NCBI RefSeq assembly: GCF_009792315.1
Contig: NZ_CP045542.1
Coordinates: forward strand, 930,001-994,000
Length of the DNA stretch: 64,000 nucleotides
Source of the DNA: Mycoplasma sp. NEAQ87857
GTDB lineage: Bacteria; Bacillota_I; Bacilli_A; Mycoplasmatales; Metamycoplasmataceae
Direction of reading: 5' to 3'
Part shown: positions 1 through 11,180 of the stretch, one piece after another
Layout of the letters: every line of letters starts with the position of its first letter
Position numbering within the stretch: position 1 is the stretch's first letter
Made by a program: the position numbers and the translations under genes
The notes under the pieces: generated by a model
Told to the model about the DNA's origin: nothing
Databases searched by the model: none
What the model saw: the letters and a program-made list of their open reading frames with translations, nothing else

Positions 1-1185
1 AAAGTCGAAAGTATAGCAATTTATAATCCTAGATTAGTAGATAACTTAGATCAAATATTTAACGAAAATACTTTTGAATCATATAAAGCATTTTTATTTA
101 TTAACAATTTACATCATGTAGCTCAATATCTTACAGAAGAATTAAGAATTAAAGCCGTAGAATTTAGAAATTTTGTTTATTCAGTAGATAAATACCGTTC
201 ATTAGAAGATTATGCTTATGATTTAGCTTCAAAATATTTTAAAATGCCTGTAGGTATGTATTATGCTAATGAATATTTTGGAGAAAAAGCTAAATTAGAT
301 GTTGAACAAATGGTGCAAAAAATGATTGGGATCTATGAAGATCGTTTAACTAATAACGATTGATTATCAAAAGAAACAATCCAAAAAGCAAAATTAAAAC
401 TTTCTAAATTAGGCATTATGGTAGGTTTTCCTGAAGAGATTAATTCATACTATAAAGATTTTATTGTTCAAGATTATGACCAAGGTGGTAGTGTTTATAG
501 TAATGTTAAATACTTTAATAAATTAATGACAATTGATGCATTAAGTAAATACTTACAAAAAACTAATCCTAAATTATGATCAATGTCTCCAGCAACTATT
601 AATGCTTATTTCCATCCATTCCATAATCATATAGTGTTCCCAGCAGCTATCTTATCTGCTCCATTTTATGATATAAATCAATCAAAAAGTGCTAATTATG
701 GTGGTATAGGAGCTGTTATTGCTCACGAAATTAGTCACGCTTTTGATAATAATGGTTCTCAATTTGATGAAAATGGAAGTTTAAATAATTGATGAACTGA
801 TCAAGATCGCACAAACTTTGAACAAAAAGTTCAAGCAGTAGTAGAATTATTTGATCAAAGAGAAACATGAGTTGGACCAGTTAATGGAAAATTAACTGTA
901 TCAGAAAATATTGCTGATATAGGTGGATTTTTATGTGCCTTAGAAGCAGCACAATTAGAAGAAGATTTTAATGCTAAAGAATTTTTTGATAGTTGAGTAA
1001 CTATTTGAAGAGCTATTTATAAAGAAGGAGCAGCTAAGAGATTATTAGAAAATGATGTTCATGCTCCTGCAAAAGAAAGAGGAAATGTGCAGTTAATGAA
1101 CTGTGATTTATTTAATGAATATTTTGACCTACAACCTGAAGATCAAATGTATTTAGCTCCAGAAAAAAGAATTAAAATTTGATAG
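1..1185 (+). CDS. pepO: M13-family zinc metallopeptidase, 3' part
   Basis: C-terminal ~394 residues of a neprilysin/PepO-type endopeptidase, open at the window start. The zinc motif HEISH lies near residues 242-246 of the fragment, followed by the family's second metal-ligand segment SENIADIGG (ENxxD-like) near residue 300. Before it sits the NAYF-H-P segment typical of M13 substrate-binding strands, and after it the CD/LF tail ending in IKIW. Several UGA codons read as Trp (for example just before the NAYF segment and at the last sense codon), so standard-code ORF calling breaks it. M13 enzymes cleave short peptides; in mycoplasmas PepO is usually cytosolic or surface-linked and supplies amino acids. 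No signal sequence can be judged because the 5' end is missing. Confidence 0.93.
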
Positions 1186-1220
1186 AAAAAAACAATAAAC
1201 TTAAAAGTTTATTGTTTTTT
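1186..1220. terminator. bidirectional terminator
   Basis: Stem AAAACAATAAACTT / AAGTTTATTGTTTT with a 2-nt loop between the convergent peptidase and membrane-protein genes, with A/T runs on both sides. Confidence 0.85.
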
Positions 1221-1728
1221 ATTGTTCGATTTCTGCATTAGCAGCTTTTTTCATTTGATTATTTTTGATTTTTCTTTGGGTTAATAAAGTAATAATAATT
1301 GATTGTTGAACTACTAACATAATAGAAAATAAGATTACAAAAATAAATAAAACATTAAATTTATATGATTCTCCTAAAATGTTTAAATTTACTTGATTTG
1401 GATCAATAAATAATAATGCAACAACCACTGAGAATAGTAAGATTAATAATGAAAAAACAAAAGTAAGTCTTTCCATAATTCTCATAAATAAACTCTCATC
1501 TTTTAAAAATAAAATAGAAAAGATTTGAGCACAAATTAAAATTCCATTAATAACAATTGTTGTAGTAGTGATAGCTTTTAAGATGTTTAATGTGTTGTTA
1601 TTAGTTATATTTGAAGCAAAAAAAGCAAGCCCCATTATTGAAAAAGTTAAGCTTAAAATTATTACTACAATGATTAATAAATTTAAACCAATTTTGAAAT
1701 CATGATTATATTTTTTAAGAAAATTCAT
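1219..1728 (-). CDS. four-helix membrane protein, unknown function
   Basis: 169 aa with about four hydrophobic helices (near residues 15-40, 48-72, 88-110 and 125-150) separated by very short loops, a basic N-terminus and a hydrophilic KK/AE-rich tail. The start is supported by an AAAGGAG Shine-Dalgarno seven bases upstream. It is monocistronic between a convergent terminator and its own upstream region. I do not recognise a named family; the spacing resembles small integral membrane proteins conserved among mycoplasmas. There are no cysteines, charged triads or other catalytic patterns that would suggest an enzyme. Real gene likely; function unknown. Confidence 0.75.
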   Translation of the reverse strand: MNFLKKYNHDFKIGLNLLIIVVIILSLTFSIMGLAFFASNITNNNTLNILKAITTTTIVINGILICAQIFSILFLKDESLFMRIMERLTFVFSLLILLFSVVVALLFIDPNQVNLNILGESYKFNVLFIFVILFSIMLVVQQSIIITLLTQRKIKNNQMKKAANAEIEQ

Positions 1729-1832
1729 TTATTCTCCTTTAACTTAAACATATTTTATCCTGTGTTTCCAAGTTTTGACCAATTTTTTAGCACTTTTCCA
1801 CACTTACTATACTACGTATAGTAAAAAAATTA

Positions 1833-3560
1833 TTTTTTCCACATAATTACATTGTAATTATGGTATAATTAGGAGTATGAAAAAAGAAAAGTGAATTATT
1901 GTTAGAAGTAAAAGAAAAGACACATACTACATCACAGCAGCTATCTCAAATGGTCATGCTAGAGGTTATAAGAGAAGTATTGGTTTGGGGAATTTAGAAA
2001 AATTAGAAAAATCTACAAAAGACCCAATTAATCTCTTAAAAGAAGCTTGTGTTAGTTGAGATCCTGAATGACCTAAAGACAAAATTTTGCAAGAAGTAAA
2101 TAAAGTTCTTAAAAATTCAGTTGTTGAATCAAAAGTTGTTAATTATGGTCATCAAGTTTTATTTAACACAATTGATGACTTGGATATTTTTGAGAAGACA
2201 AAAGAAACAAGATCAAAAGAATTAATAAAAATATTGAAATTTATAATTTCAACACGTATCCTAAAACAACAAAGTCTTATTAAAACTTTTGAAAGTATTC
2301 CTGATTATGAAATTGAATTTGATTCAAAAAAGACTACATTTTACAACTCTTTAGATTATCTTTCAGATAATAAAACAACTATTTTAAAAAACATCAATAA
2401 TTCATTAATTTCTAAAAACCTAAGATCTGTTGATGTTATGTGATTTGATTCATCAACTGTATATTTTGAAACTTTTACAAGTTTAGGTCTTAAACACCCT
2501 GGATATTCAAAAGATGGAAAATTCAAAGAAGATCAAATTGTAGTGGGTTTAATCACTGATGAAAATGGTATTCCAATCCATTACAAATTATTTAAAGGCA
2601 ATACAGCTGACCCAAATACTTTCATTCCATTTATCAACGAAATCAAGAAAATTTACAACCTTAGAATGGTTACAATAATTGCTGATAGAGGAATGAGTAC
2701 CAATAAAAACATTAGATTCCTAGAACAAAATAATATTGATTTTATAATCTCTTACAGATTAAAAATCGCTACTAAAAGAACTAAATTATTCGCTCAAGAT
2801 CCTGAAGGATATGTTGATTTAGATAATTTTAAATTTAAAGAAGAAACTTATGAATCGCTATGACAGAAAAAACGTCCAAACGGAAGAACTAGACGTAGAA
2901 TAATAACTTATAGTGAAAAACGTGCTAAAAAAGATAAACAAGATAGACAAATTCTTATTGATAATTTCAATAAAAAAGCTAAAAATGGTATTGTTGCTCA
3001 AGCTGATTTGCTTGCTGGTAAAAAATACAAATTCTTTAAAGAAATTGAAAATGGTAAAACAACTTCATACAAGTTAGATTATGAAAAAATCGAGAGAGAT
3101 AAAAAGTTTGATGGTTTATACGCTTACGAAACATCAAGACACGATCTTACAGTTCAAGATGTTGTTGATTTATATGCAAAACAATGACAAGTTGAAGAAA
3201 ACTTTAGAACATTAAAAAACGCTTTAAGAATCAGACCTGTGTATGTGCGAAGTGACAAACACATTGAAGGATATTTTCTTTTATGCTTTATATCATTGGT
3301 TCTTATGAGATATTTACTAACTTTAGTAAATAAAAACTTAGAACCTGTATTAGGTGTTAAAAACGAAAGATTTACTAACACAAGATTAATAAAAGCAATT
3401 TTAAGTGCTAATAAATATGTTGAAGTGATAAATTCAAAAATTATCACTGAAAAATTAATAGAAAATAAAGATAATATGCAATATTTAAATGATTTTGCTA
3501 TTATCAAAAAGATATTAGAAACTCAAAAACCTTAAATTACAATGTAAATTTTTGAAAAAG
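1833..3560 (+). mobile_element. IS1634-family insertion sequence, apparently complete
   Basis: An intact transposase ORF bounded by imperfect ~27-bp inverted repeats: left 1833-1859 and right 3534-3560. Both share the core TTTTTC...TTACATTGTAATT, and the core itself is a near-palindrome. IS1634 elements make long, variable target duplications; I could not see an unambiguous direct repeat immediately outside the ends. The element sits between the membrane protein and a small lipoprotein gene, and the transposase stop codon overlaps the right repeat. Confidence 0.85.
1877..3535 (+). CDS. IS1634-family DDE transposase
   Basis: 552 aa when UGA is read as Trp, intact from ATG (GGAG three bases upstream) to TAA inside the right inverted repeat. 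Catalytic acids of the IS4/IS1634 superfamily are visible: D in WFDSSTVYFE, D in TIIADRGM, and E in the Y-(2)-R-like helix WQVEENFRTLK. The N-terminal ~100 residues form the usual basic DNA-binding part (KDTYYITAAISNGHARGYK). Length is normal for the family, so the copy is potentially active. It catalyses cut-and-paste movement of its own element. UGA codons fragment it into three pieces under the standard code, but there is no frameshift. Confidence 0.93.
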
Positions 3561-3562
3561 TT

Positions 3563-3591
3563 AAAAAAAGAGCAATAAAATGCTCTTTTTA
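3563..3591. terminator. terminator hairpin
   Basis: AAAAAGAGCA / TGCTCTTTTT with loop ATAAAA; serves the end of the lipoprotein gene on the minus strand and could also stop IS transcription. Confidence 0.8.
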
Positions 3592-3867
3592 TCGTTTTTT
3601 GTTAAAACTTGGAAACTCAGGTTGAACTTGATCTGCTTGTTTTTGATATGAAAGATCGTTTAAATTAACTTTTTGTAAAAAACTATCATCTCCTCATTCT
3701 TTAAATTGCTTATTTTTTGGTTCCACTACTGATAAAGCTTTATTTAAATTAGGATTTGTTTGATCAATACAACTAGCAACTAATGCTACAGATGTCATTG
3801 AACCTAAAACTAAGGATGATAATAATATTTTTTTAAGTTTATAAAAATTACTGAAAAGTTTTTTCAT
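3589..3867 (-). CDS. small lipoprotein
   Basis: 92 aa. Basic start (MKKLFSNFYKLKK), hydrophobic stretch and a lipobox ending VALVASC at residue ~32, so it is predicted to be a membrane-anchored lipoprotein. The mature part is only ~60 residues, polar, and contains one UGA-encoded Trp. No catalytic motif. Its last codons (PSFN region) carry a 16-base stretch that reappears inverted on the other side of the IS element at 1763-1778. Too short for the automatic ORF criteria because of the UGA codon. Function unknown; surface exposure is inferred from the lipobox. Confidence 0.75.
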
Positions 3868-3908
3868 ATTTTAATGTTAATTTAATAGATTACTAAATAT
3901 CTAAAATA

Positions 3909-3938
3909 GAAAAACACTTGCACACGCAAGTGTTTTAT
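3909..3938 (-). terminator. terminator of the 221-aa lipoprotein gene
   Basis: AAACACTTGC / GCAAGTGTTT with loop ACAC; overlaps the TAA of the upstream minus-strand gene. Confidence 0.8.
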
Positions 3939-4600
3939 TTTTTCATTTTGTTTTCTTTTTGCTTTTCTTTATTTTGTTTATAAATTTTATATTTTCTAAA
4001 TGTAAAAATTGAACCTAAGCTAACTAATAAAATTCCAACAAATGAATATCCAACTATTGATCTTCAAGGCATTTTATTGCTTGTAGGAGTTTCTTTAATG
4101 AAATTAATAAAATTAAATAACTTATCATTATATTCTCTAACTAAATCATTATTATCACTAGTTCCTAAATTTTCTTGATTTAAAATAGTTTGATGGATTT
4201 CTTTAATCAAGCTTTGAATTTCACTTTTTTTCTTATTGTAATTAATTACATATTTTGCATCTTTTTGATATTTGTCTAATTCACTAATTTTAAACACAAC
4301 ATTTTGATACAACTCATTTAAATATCAAATATCTTTAATTCGTGTTTCATATTGATTATCTAACTTTGAACGATTTTGCTCATTGATTGATTTTTTTAAT
4401 TCTTGCATTTCATTAGTCAATTGTTGTTTTAATTGATCGCTAAATAAATTTTTACCATTATTAATGTTTTGAATTTCTCAATCAATCTTTTGTTCTAAAG
4501 TTTTAGAACTTTTACTACAAGCTACAGTAGCAACTGTAGTAAAAGTTAAAATTGAGCTTGTTGAAAGTGCTATAAATGCTTTTTTTAGAGAATGATTCAT
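3935..4600 (-). CDS. lipoprotein with C-terminal membrane anchor
   Basis: 221 aa. N-terminal signal with lipobox TTVATVAC near residue 29. A Lys/Gln/Asn-rich coiled-coil-like middle (residues ~35-170) follows, then a C-terminal transmembrane helix (SIVGYSFVGILLVSLGSIF) and a basic tail (KYKIYKQNKEKQK). Having both a lipid anchor and a C-terminal helix would tether the coiled-coil at both ends on the outer membrane face, a layout repeated in other proteins of this window (39885-40811). Start ATG has GGAG nearby. Three UGA Trp codons. No enzymatic motif; a surface structural role is inference. Confidence 0.75.
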
Positions 4601-4659
4601 AAGTCTCCTTGATTTGATAATTTTAATAAAAAGTATCTTTTTTTGTTTAAAAATAGTGC

Positions 4660-4688
4660 TTGACTATGCATAAAAAAGTTATTATATA
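4660..4688 (+). promoter_or_regulatory. promoter of the large lipoprotein operon
   Basis: TTGACT at 4660-4665, 17-bp spacer, TATATA at 4683-4688; a second TATAAT lies at 4691. It reads into the gene at 4725, which has no clear Shine-Dalgarno. Confidence 0.6.
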
Positions 4689-4724
4689 AATATAATAGTA
4701 CTAATTTATTAAAATTAAAGCACT

Positions 4725-7700
4725 ATGAAAAAGAATTTGAAGAAAAAAATGTTTATTTTAAGTGGTATTTTATTAACCACTGCAACTCCATTAAGTATGG
4801 TTGCATGTTCTGTTGATAAGAAAATGCAAGAACTACAAACAAATATTCAACGTGAAAGTATGAAAACTGCTTTAGAAAGCGATTTAAATATCATTCAAAA
4901 AGCAATTGATTTTTACAAATCAAATAATATTAATGATCAACTTCCAAACTATGAAAAATTGTATAACCAAGTTAAAACTTATTTATTACAACCAGTTGAA
5001 AAACTTAATTTTTCTCAAATGAGACAATATAGTGATGTATTAAATAACTATATTGAAGCATATCATTCGTTAAAGGAGGATGTTTCTGTAAAAAAGCATA
5101 AATCAGCAATTTCACAAGAAATTGCTGATTTAAATGCTAAAGTTTCATCATTAGCTCCAGGTAAATATAACGATTTGATTCTTTTGATTAATAACGCAAT
5201 ATCTGAAGCTTCAAACATCATCTCCAAACCTTTAATAGCTAATTATGAACTTTCATATGCTAGTGATTTACTAAATTCATATATAACTAATTTTAATCAT
5301 CTAAAAGATTTAGCTACTAAATTATCTGCAGCTAAATTGGCACTTTCAGCTTTAATTTTTGAATATAAAACCTTTAATCAATCATTATCAAGAATTCCTG
5401 AATATCAAACTATTTTAGATACAGTTGCTAATCAAATGAGTGCTTTAGAAGCATTAATTAGTTCAAACGATACTAACAATATCAATGAACAAGTTAAATT
5501 AGCTAAAGAAAAATTAAAAGAACTTAAAGCTTCAAAACAAAACTTAGATCTTAAAAATCAATTAAGAGATGAAATTAGCTATTTTAACCAATTAGATCAA
5601 AAAGTAACTACTGCAAAAAGATATAAAGCTATTGCATCAAATTTAGAATTATTTAAACAACAAAACAACTTAAATGATTTATCTAATGATAAAGATGCTC
5701 AAGTTGCTTTAATTTCTAAATTAAAAGATATTATTAACACTTCTTATGAATCAGTTAATGAAACTGATAGAATGATTCAATTAAGAGTAAATACTCTTTT
5801 ATCTTTAGAAAATAAATTAAACAACTTAAACACTTCAATTAACAACGATAATAAATATCAAGATATCACAACTAAAATTAGTGATTTAAAAGATAAAATT
5901 AACGAATTAATGAATAGTGATTTTGATTTAAATGATTTAATGAATTTTACTACTTCTGCTGAACAAACTTATAACCAAATAGAAACAGATAAGAAAGAAA
6001 TAGAAAAGAATGATAAAACTACTACAAAAGTAGATAAAACCACAGAAGAAAAAGAAAATAAAGTTGATAAGGAAGATAAAGAAAAAGAAAGTACTTCAAC
6101 TACTGACCCAAATCCTAAAGAAACCACAACTGGTGATAAAGAAGTTGGTTCAACAGATAAAGAAACTGATTCTAAACCTAAAGAACCTGAAACAATTGAT
6201 AAAACTCCTGAACCAGCAGATAAAGAAAACCCTTCTAATCCTAAAGAAACTGAATCAAATGATAAAACTTCTACAGACAAAGAAACAGATGGAAATACTT
6301 CAGGAAACTCAAATACTACTGAAGGTTCTGGTGATAAAGTTCCTGGAGATGGAACTTCAGTAGATAACAAACCTGATACACCTATTAAAACTGAAAAAGA
6401 TAAAACTGAGGGAAATAATACTGATGATAAAAAGGATGAAACAACATCTGGTACATCAGATAAAACACCAGAAGTTGAAACTAAATATCCTGAAAAAGAA
6501 AAAATCGATCAATTAAAATCATCTAACTCAGAATTATTAACTAATTTAACTTCATCAACTAATGAATTAACTGATGCTAAATATAGTAAATTAAAAGAAA
6601 AATTAGAAGCAGCTATTACTGATTTAACTAATTCAAATAATAGCGAACAAGCTACTGAAGAAGATTTAAATCAAGTTAAAGCAAAAGCTCAATCATATAT
6701 TGATAATATAAGCAAATACAAAGAAGTATTTGATTATTATGATCAAGAATCTCAAGCTTTAACTACAGTTAAAAACTCATTTTTACCTAATAGTGACTTT
6801 ATGACTTTAGAGCAAACTTTGACAAGTTTAGAACAAAAAGTAACTAATGCTATTAGTTCATTTACTCTTGAAACTTTAGAAGTTAATGCTGAATTAAAAT
6901 CTGAATTACAAACAGGTATTGAAAACTTAAAAACTGAAGTTAATAAACTAAAAACCACAAGAACATCATTAATAACTGTAAATGAAAATTATAATAATAA
7001 TTTAACTAATATTAAAAATGCATTTAATACTAGTGAATGATTTAAATATAATCTAAAACATTTATATGAAAATTCTAGTGATGAATATTTACAAAATTTA
7101 TCTACAGAACCTGCAAATACAGTATCTAATACAGATATTGAATTATCTAATGATGCAAAGAATAAAATTTACCAAGTTTATCAAAAATTTGATGAATTTA
7201 ATAAATTGTATAAAGCTTTTGGTCTAACTGGTGAATTATCTACTAAACAAAATTTTGATGAATTAAATCAAAAAATTAGTGATTACATTAATCAAGAAAA
7301 ACAACAATATCACCTTTATGATGGTACTTTAACAACTGGAGAAAATAAATCTGATTTATATACTAAAGGATGATTAGTTTGAAAAACTAATAATGATAAT
7401 CCTACTAACTTTATACAACCAGATCAAGCATATGCTAATTTAGAAAAAGTTGGAACAATGACTGATGAAGATTTAAATCGTTTAAGAAGTACTTTATCCC
7501 CAATTATCTCTTTAACATCTGGAATGGCTGCTATTTTTGGTGCAAGTCAATCAAATGATTCAATCAGTAAAGACGATTTAAATTATAATGAATATGTAAG
7601 AAACGATCAAAACAATACTTATGCTTTTAGAAATTCAAACTATCCAACAGATAATAACAATGGTGATTGACAACATTTCAATCTAAGAGCTTTAGAAGCA

Positions 7701-8072
7701 TATTTATTATTTGGTAAAGATAAATCACACTTAACTGAAAATGGAGATAATATTGCTCATTTAAATGGATGATTTAATGATTACATTAAAAAGATGGATG
7801 ATTGAACTTCTATCTATAATGAAGCAGTCGAAAGAACAAAAGCATTTGTCAAACCTTTAATCAAAGAAGGACACACTGTTTCAGATGAAACTATTGAAAA
7901 AGCAGTTAAAGGAATGTTAGATCAATATGTAAATTTAGCTAAAATAGTTAAATTCTACGATAGTTATCAACCAACTGACTTACAACCTGAAAGTAAAATA
8001 AAAGACACTAATGTTACATTTGCTGAATTTGATGAAACTTACAAAGCTTTACCTAGTCAATTTAATAATTAA
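4725..8072 (+). CDS. large surface lipoprotein with Lys/Thr/Glu-rich repeat region
   Basis: 1115 aa with UGA as Trp. Lipobox PLSMVAC near residue 28. Residues ~35-430 are helical and coiled-coil-like. Residues ~430-600 form a low-complexity segment built from variants of DK-x-T/E-x-x-x-PKE (many DKET, NPKE, DKTPE units), probably disordered. The remainder is a helical domain ending in a Trp-containing region that resembles the end of the next protein. The second gene starts 8 bases after the stop and shares the same organisation (lipobox, helical part, Pro/Thr/Asn linker, similar C-terminal third), so the two are paralogues in one operon. Such proteins are typical mycoplasma surface antigens; the repeat region is a candidate for length variation between strains. 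No enzymatic motif found. Confidence 0.85.
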
Positions 8073-8080
8073 GGAGAGTC

Positions 8081-9895
8081 ATGAATTTAAAAAAATATTT
8101 AATTAATGCATTGTCATTATCTTGTGTTGCTATTGCTCCAATTGCAGCAATAGCATGTTCAAATAATACTAAACCTACTACTCCAGCTCCAATTGAAAAA
8201 CCTAAAACTCCAGAAGTAACTCAAGCTCAAAAGGATCAACTTGTACAAAAAGTACAAAACGCTAATAAAGAATTAAACGAAAAAGCTAAAACATTATATA
8301 ACTCAATTAAAGATAATCCAGCTTTAGCAACTACTGCTAGCTCTTTAGATGCATTTAGTAAAAAAGCTTCGCATTTTACATTTGAATCTAGAATTGCTAC
8401 AGTTACTACTAAAGCAGAATTGCAACAATTGCAAACCTTATTTACCACCGAAAACCAAGCTGCTTTAAATCAATTAAAACAATTTGAAACCACTATTAAA
8501 GAAGCTTCAAAAACCACAGATAACAATAATAAACCAGGTGATAACCAAGGAGATAAAAATAATAATGGTTCTTCAAATACTAATAAAACTCCTGAGCAAA
8601 AAAATCCTGATAACCAAGAACCACCTACAACTCCAAAAACTTCTACAGTAAATAAATTAGTTCTTTTAAATGATTTTTCAACCAAAGATCAAGCAACTAA
8701 TACTTTAAATAGTGCTTTTAAATTTGTTGATGAATTAATCAAATATATGAATGATGCAAATGCAACTAATAATTTTGAATTCACTGTAGGATCAAAAGAT
8801 TATTCATACTCAAAACAACAAATGATAGATATGTTTAGTCCTACATTAGATGCATTTAAACCTGGAGCTACTCACGGAACTACTACTAATACTGTTGCTC
8901 AATCATTAAATGGTAAATTAAATGCTATTAAAGATAAATTAACTAGTGCTAGTGATTATAATAATGAATTAAAAGAAGAATTAGAATCAGATTACTATAG
9001 CTTCTTTGATGATAATTTACACGGTATTTTAACTCAAGAAACATCTACTCCAGTTGAATCTGAACCTAAACCTCAACCTAGTTTATCAGCTACAGAAGTA
9101 TTAACCAATACTATGAAAACTTTAGGTTACAATGAGCTAAATGAAGAAACTTTAAATCAATTAAAGCAAAATGTAAATGAACAATTTAATGCTTTAAATT
9201 TATTTGCAAATGATTTTCAAAATAATCAAGTATCTTGAGCTAGTGAAAATAAAACTAATGCTTTATTAGATCCAAGCAACTTAATTGACCCAAAAACCAG
9301 CTATGCTAATCTACCAGAATTACCAGATAATAAAAAAGCAATGTTATTAGATCAATTAGAAACTTATACTTCAACTTCTAACGCTATAGCTGCATTATTT
9401 AATATCCAAAGCTTACAAGAATTAGGCCAAAAACACTGATTAATCCCATTAAATAAAGTCACTAATGCAGAAGATAAATTCAAAGATGGAGAAGGATTAC
9501 ACATTAGAAAATTAGAAGACTATATTATTTTTGGTCATGATAACGCAAGTAACTTCTTTGATAATGATAAAGAAGGATTTAATAACTTTATTAATAATTT
9601 AGCTTCAAAATTATCATTAAATGATCAAAACCAAATAGTTGGAGGAGATTTAGCTATTGCTCAAGAACGTGCTATGAACTTATTAAATACTTTAGGTGTG
9701 AGTGATGTTAATGAACAAAACGTTAAAAATGCAGTTAAATATTTATATAATCAATATTTAAATCGTGCAAAAGTACTATTTTGATATCAAAAATTTGCTA
9801 CTTTAAAAACTAAAGATAACCAAGTAACCAACATCACATTTGATCAAGTTAATCAAGAAATTAAAGCATATCAAGACGGCATAAAAGGTGAATAA
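8081..9895 (+). CDS. large surface lipoprotein, paralogue of the preceding gene
   Basis: 604 aa. Lipobox IAAIAC near residue 26, then a Pro/Thr-rich stretch and short helical part. A low-complexity Asn/Gly/Lys/Pro linker (residues ~140-190) is followed by a ~400-residue C-terminal domain. That domain has the same order of features as the C-terminus of the gene at 4725 (a DALN/AFR-like W-rich segment, then EKA-VKY-LY-QYLN helices). Start ATG has GGAG seven bases upstream. Second cistron of the operon. The paralogy suggests duplication followed by divergence of the central linker. Function unknown; an exposed lipoprotein is the inference from the lipobox. Confidence 0.83.
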
Positions 9896-9896
9896 T

Positions 9897-10115
9897 ATGA
9901 AAATACAAGTACTACAAGAAAAAAATGGAAAATACTATTATTTAAATAAAGAAAATAAAAAAGTTTATCTTAATGATGCACAAATTTATAATTATTTAAA
10001 TTATGGTCATATTAAATTAACTCAAGATGATTTAGAAGTTAAAGATGATAAAAATAAACTTCAAGAAGCAGAAGATATTTTTAACTCAGAAGAAAATAGA
10101 CGTCAAATTATTTAA
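9897..10115 (+). CDS. small hydrophilic protein, third gene of the lipoprotein operon
   Basis: 72 aa from ATG 9897, chosen because AAGGTG lies seven bases upstream; a GTG nine bases earlier overlaps the previous gene and lacks such a site. The product is soluble, acidic and Tyr/Asn-rich (MKIQVLQEKNGKYYYLN...), with no signal peptide or membrane segment. It starts one base after the previous stop, so translation is probably coupled. No family recognised; its constant partner position behind surface lipoproteins is the only clue. Confidence 0.65.
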   Translation: MKIQVLQEKNGKYYYLNKENKKVYLNDAQIYNYLNYGHIKLTQDDLEVKDDKNKLQEAEDIFNSEENRRQII

Positions 10116-10118
10116 TTA

Positions 10119-10149
10119 AAAAATGAACTTCAATAAGAAGTTCATTTTT
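10119..10149. terminator. bidirectional terminator
   Basis: AAAATGAACTTC / GAAGTTCATTTT with loop AATAA between convergent genes. Confidence 0.85.
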
Positions 10150-11053
10150 ATTTACCATTAATTAAATAATATAACCCATATAAAGCACTATCATCACCCA
10201 TTGTGTCAAATACTAATTTAATTCCGTTAAAATGATTAAAATCACTTAATGATTTAGCTTCTTCAAAAGCTTGTAATACCAGATCTTTTTGAGCTAAAGC
10301 TAAGCTTCCACCAACAAAAAAGTAATGAGGAGCATTTAATGCAGCACAAGTTGCAAAGATTCGTGTTAATACTTCTTTTGCTTGAGCTACTATTTCTTTA
10401 GCAATTTCATTAGTTTCAATTTGATCAAATACATCTTTAGCATTATTTCCTATTTGATAATGTTTAGCTTTTGCTTCAATACCACTACCAGAACAATGAA
10501 GTTCTAAAGCATAAGGGTTTTTTAAGCGATGTTCACCGTAAAAAGCTTTAGTCGCTAAAGGTAATTGAGCTATTTCTTGAGCATAATAATTATTCCCATG
10601 ATACACTTGGTCATTAATTACTAATCCTGCTCCAAATCCTGTAGAAATAGTAAAAAATTGTGAAATTTGATCTTTAGTTAAATGATTAATTTTATGATTA
10701 GCATAAGCCATTGCATTAGCATCATTTTCAAAAATAATTTCTTGAACATTAGTATGATCTAAAAGGTATTTTTTAACATCTAAATTATCTCAAGTAGCAC
10801 CTAGGTTAGGACTTTTAAGCACAATACCATTTATATAATCACTAGGTCCAGGAATACATAAAGCTAGTTTATTAATATTAAATTTATTTAATAAATCAAC
10901 CATTCAATTTAAAGTATTTAAACTATTATGATAATCAGTTGCAGTTTTTTCTTTTAATGAAATTTTACCTTGATCATCAAATAAAGCAAATCTAGTATTG
11001 GTTCCGCCAACATCAATAGCAGCAAGATTGTTATTTTGTTTATTTAGTTTCAT
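10148..11053 (-). CDS. ROK-family sugar kinase (glucokinase-like)
   Basis: 301 aa. The N-terminal phosphate-binding loop AIDVGGTNTRFALFD and the C-terminal FVGGSLAL define the ROK/actin-ATPase fold; the active-site helix is FENDANAMAYA, whose Asp is the catalytic base in ROK kinases. The glycine loop ISTGFGAGLV is also present. The usual zinc cluster CxCGxxGC is reduced to a single Cys (LHCSGSGIEA), as in some glucokinase-like or N-acetylmannosamine-kinase-like members, so the substrate could be glucose or an amino sugar. It is transcribed divergently from the large lipoprotein operon end and lies just downstream (minus strand) of pyruvate kinase with its own promoter. The promoter predicts a nearly leaderless mRNA. 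Confidence 0.88.
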
Positions 11054-11060
11054 AATTTAT

Positions 11061-11088
11061 ATTATAAGGTAGTTTATTGATTAAACAA
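11061..11088 (-). promoter_or_regulatory. promoter of the ROK kinase, probably leaderless mRNA
   Basis: On the minus strand TTGTTT (11083-11088), 16-bp spacer, TATAAT (11061-11066). The -10 box ends seven bases before the ATG and there is no Shine-Dalgarno, so transcription should begin at or next to the start codon. Confidence 0.6.
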
Positions 11089-11148
11089 TTGATATCTTGT
11101 ATGTCTAAGTGTGTTAATATCCTATATTTTGCAATCTAAATTTAAAAT

Positions 11149-11175
11149 AAAAAAGTTAGCTAAAGCTAACTTTTA
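11149..11175 (-). terminator. pyruvate kinase terminator
   Basis: AAAGTTAGC / GCTAACTTT with loop TAAA followed by a T-rich stretch on both strands. Confidence 0.85.
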
Positions 11176-11180
11176 TTATA

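Noticed and set aside
1805-1823. TACTATAC/GTATAGTA dyad upstream of the IS element as an operator
   Set aside because: No regulator, no second copy and the location just outside the IS end gives no support; could be chance in AT-rich DNA.
5969-6370. Minus-strand open frame of ~130 codons under the lipoprotein repeat region
   Set aside because: A shadow of the plus-strand Lys/Thr/Glu repeat; Ser/Val-rich composition is the complement of the repeat and there is no ribosome site.
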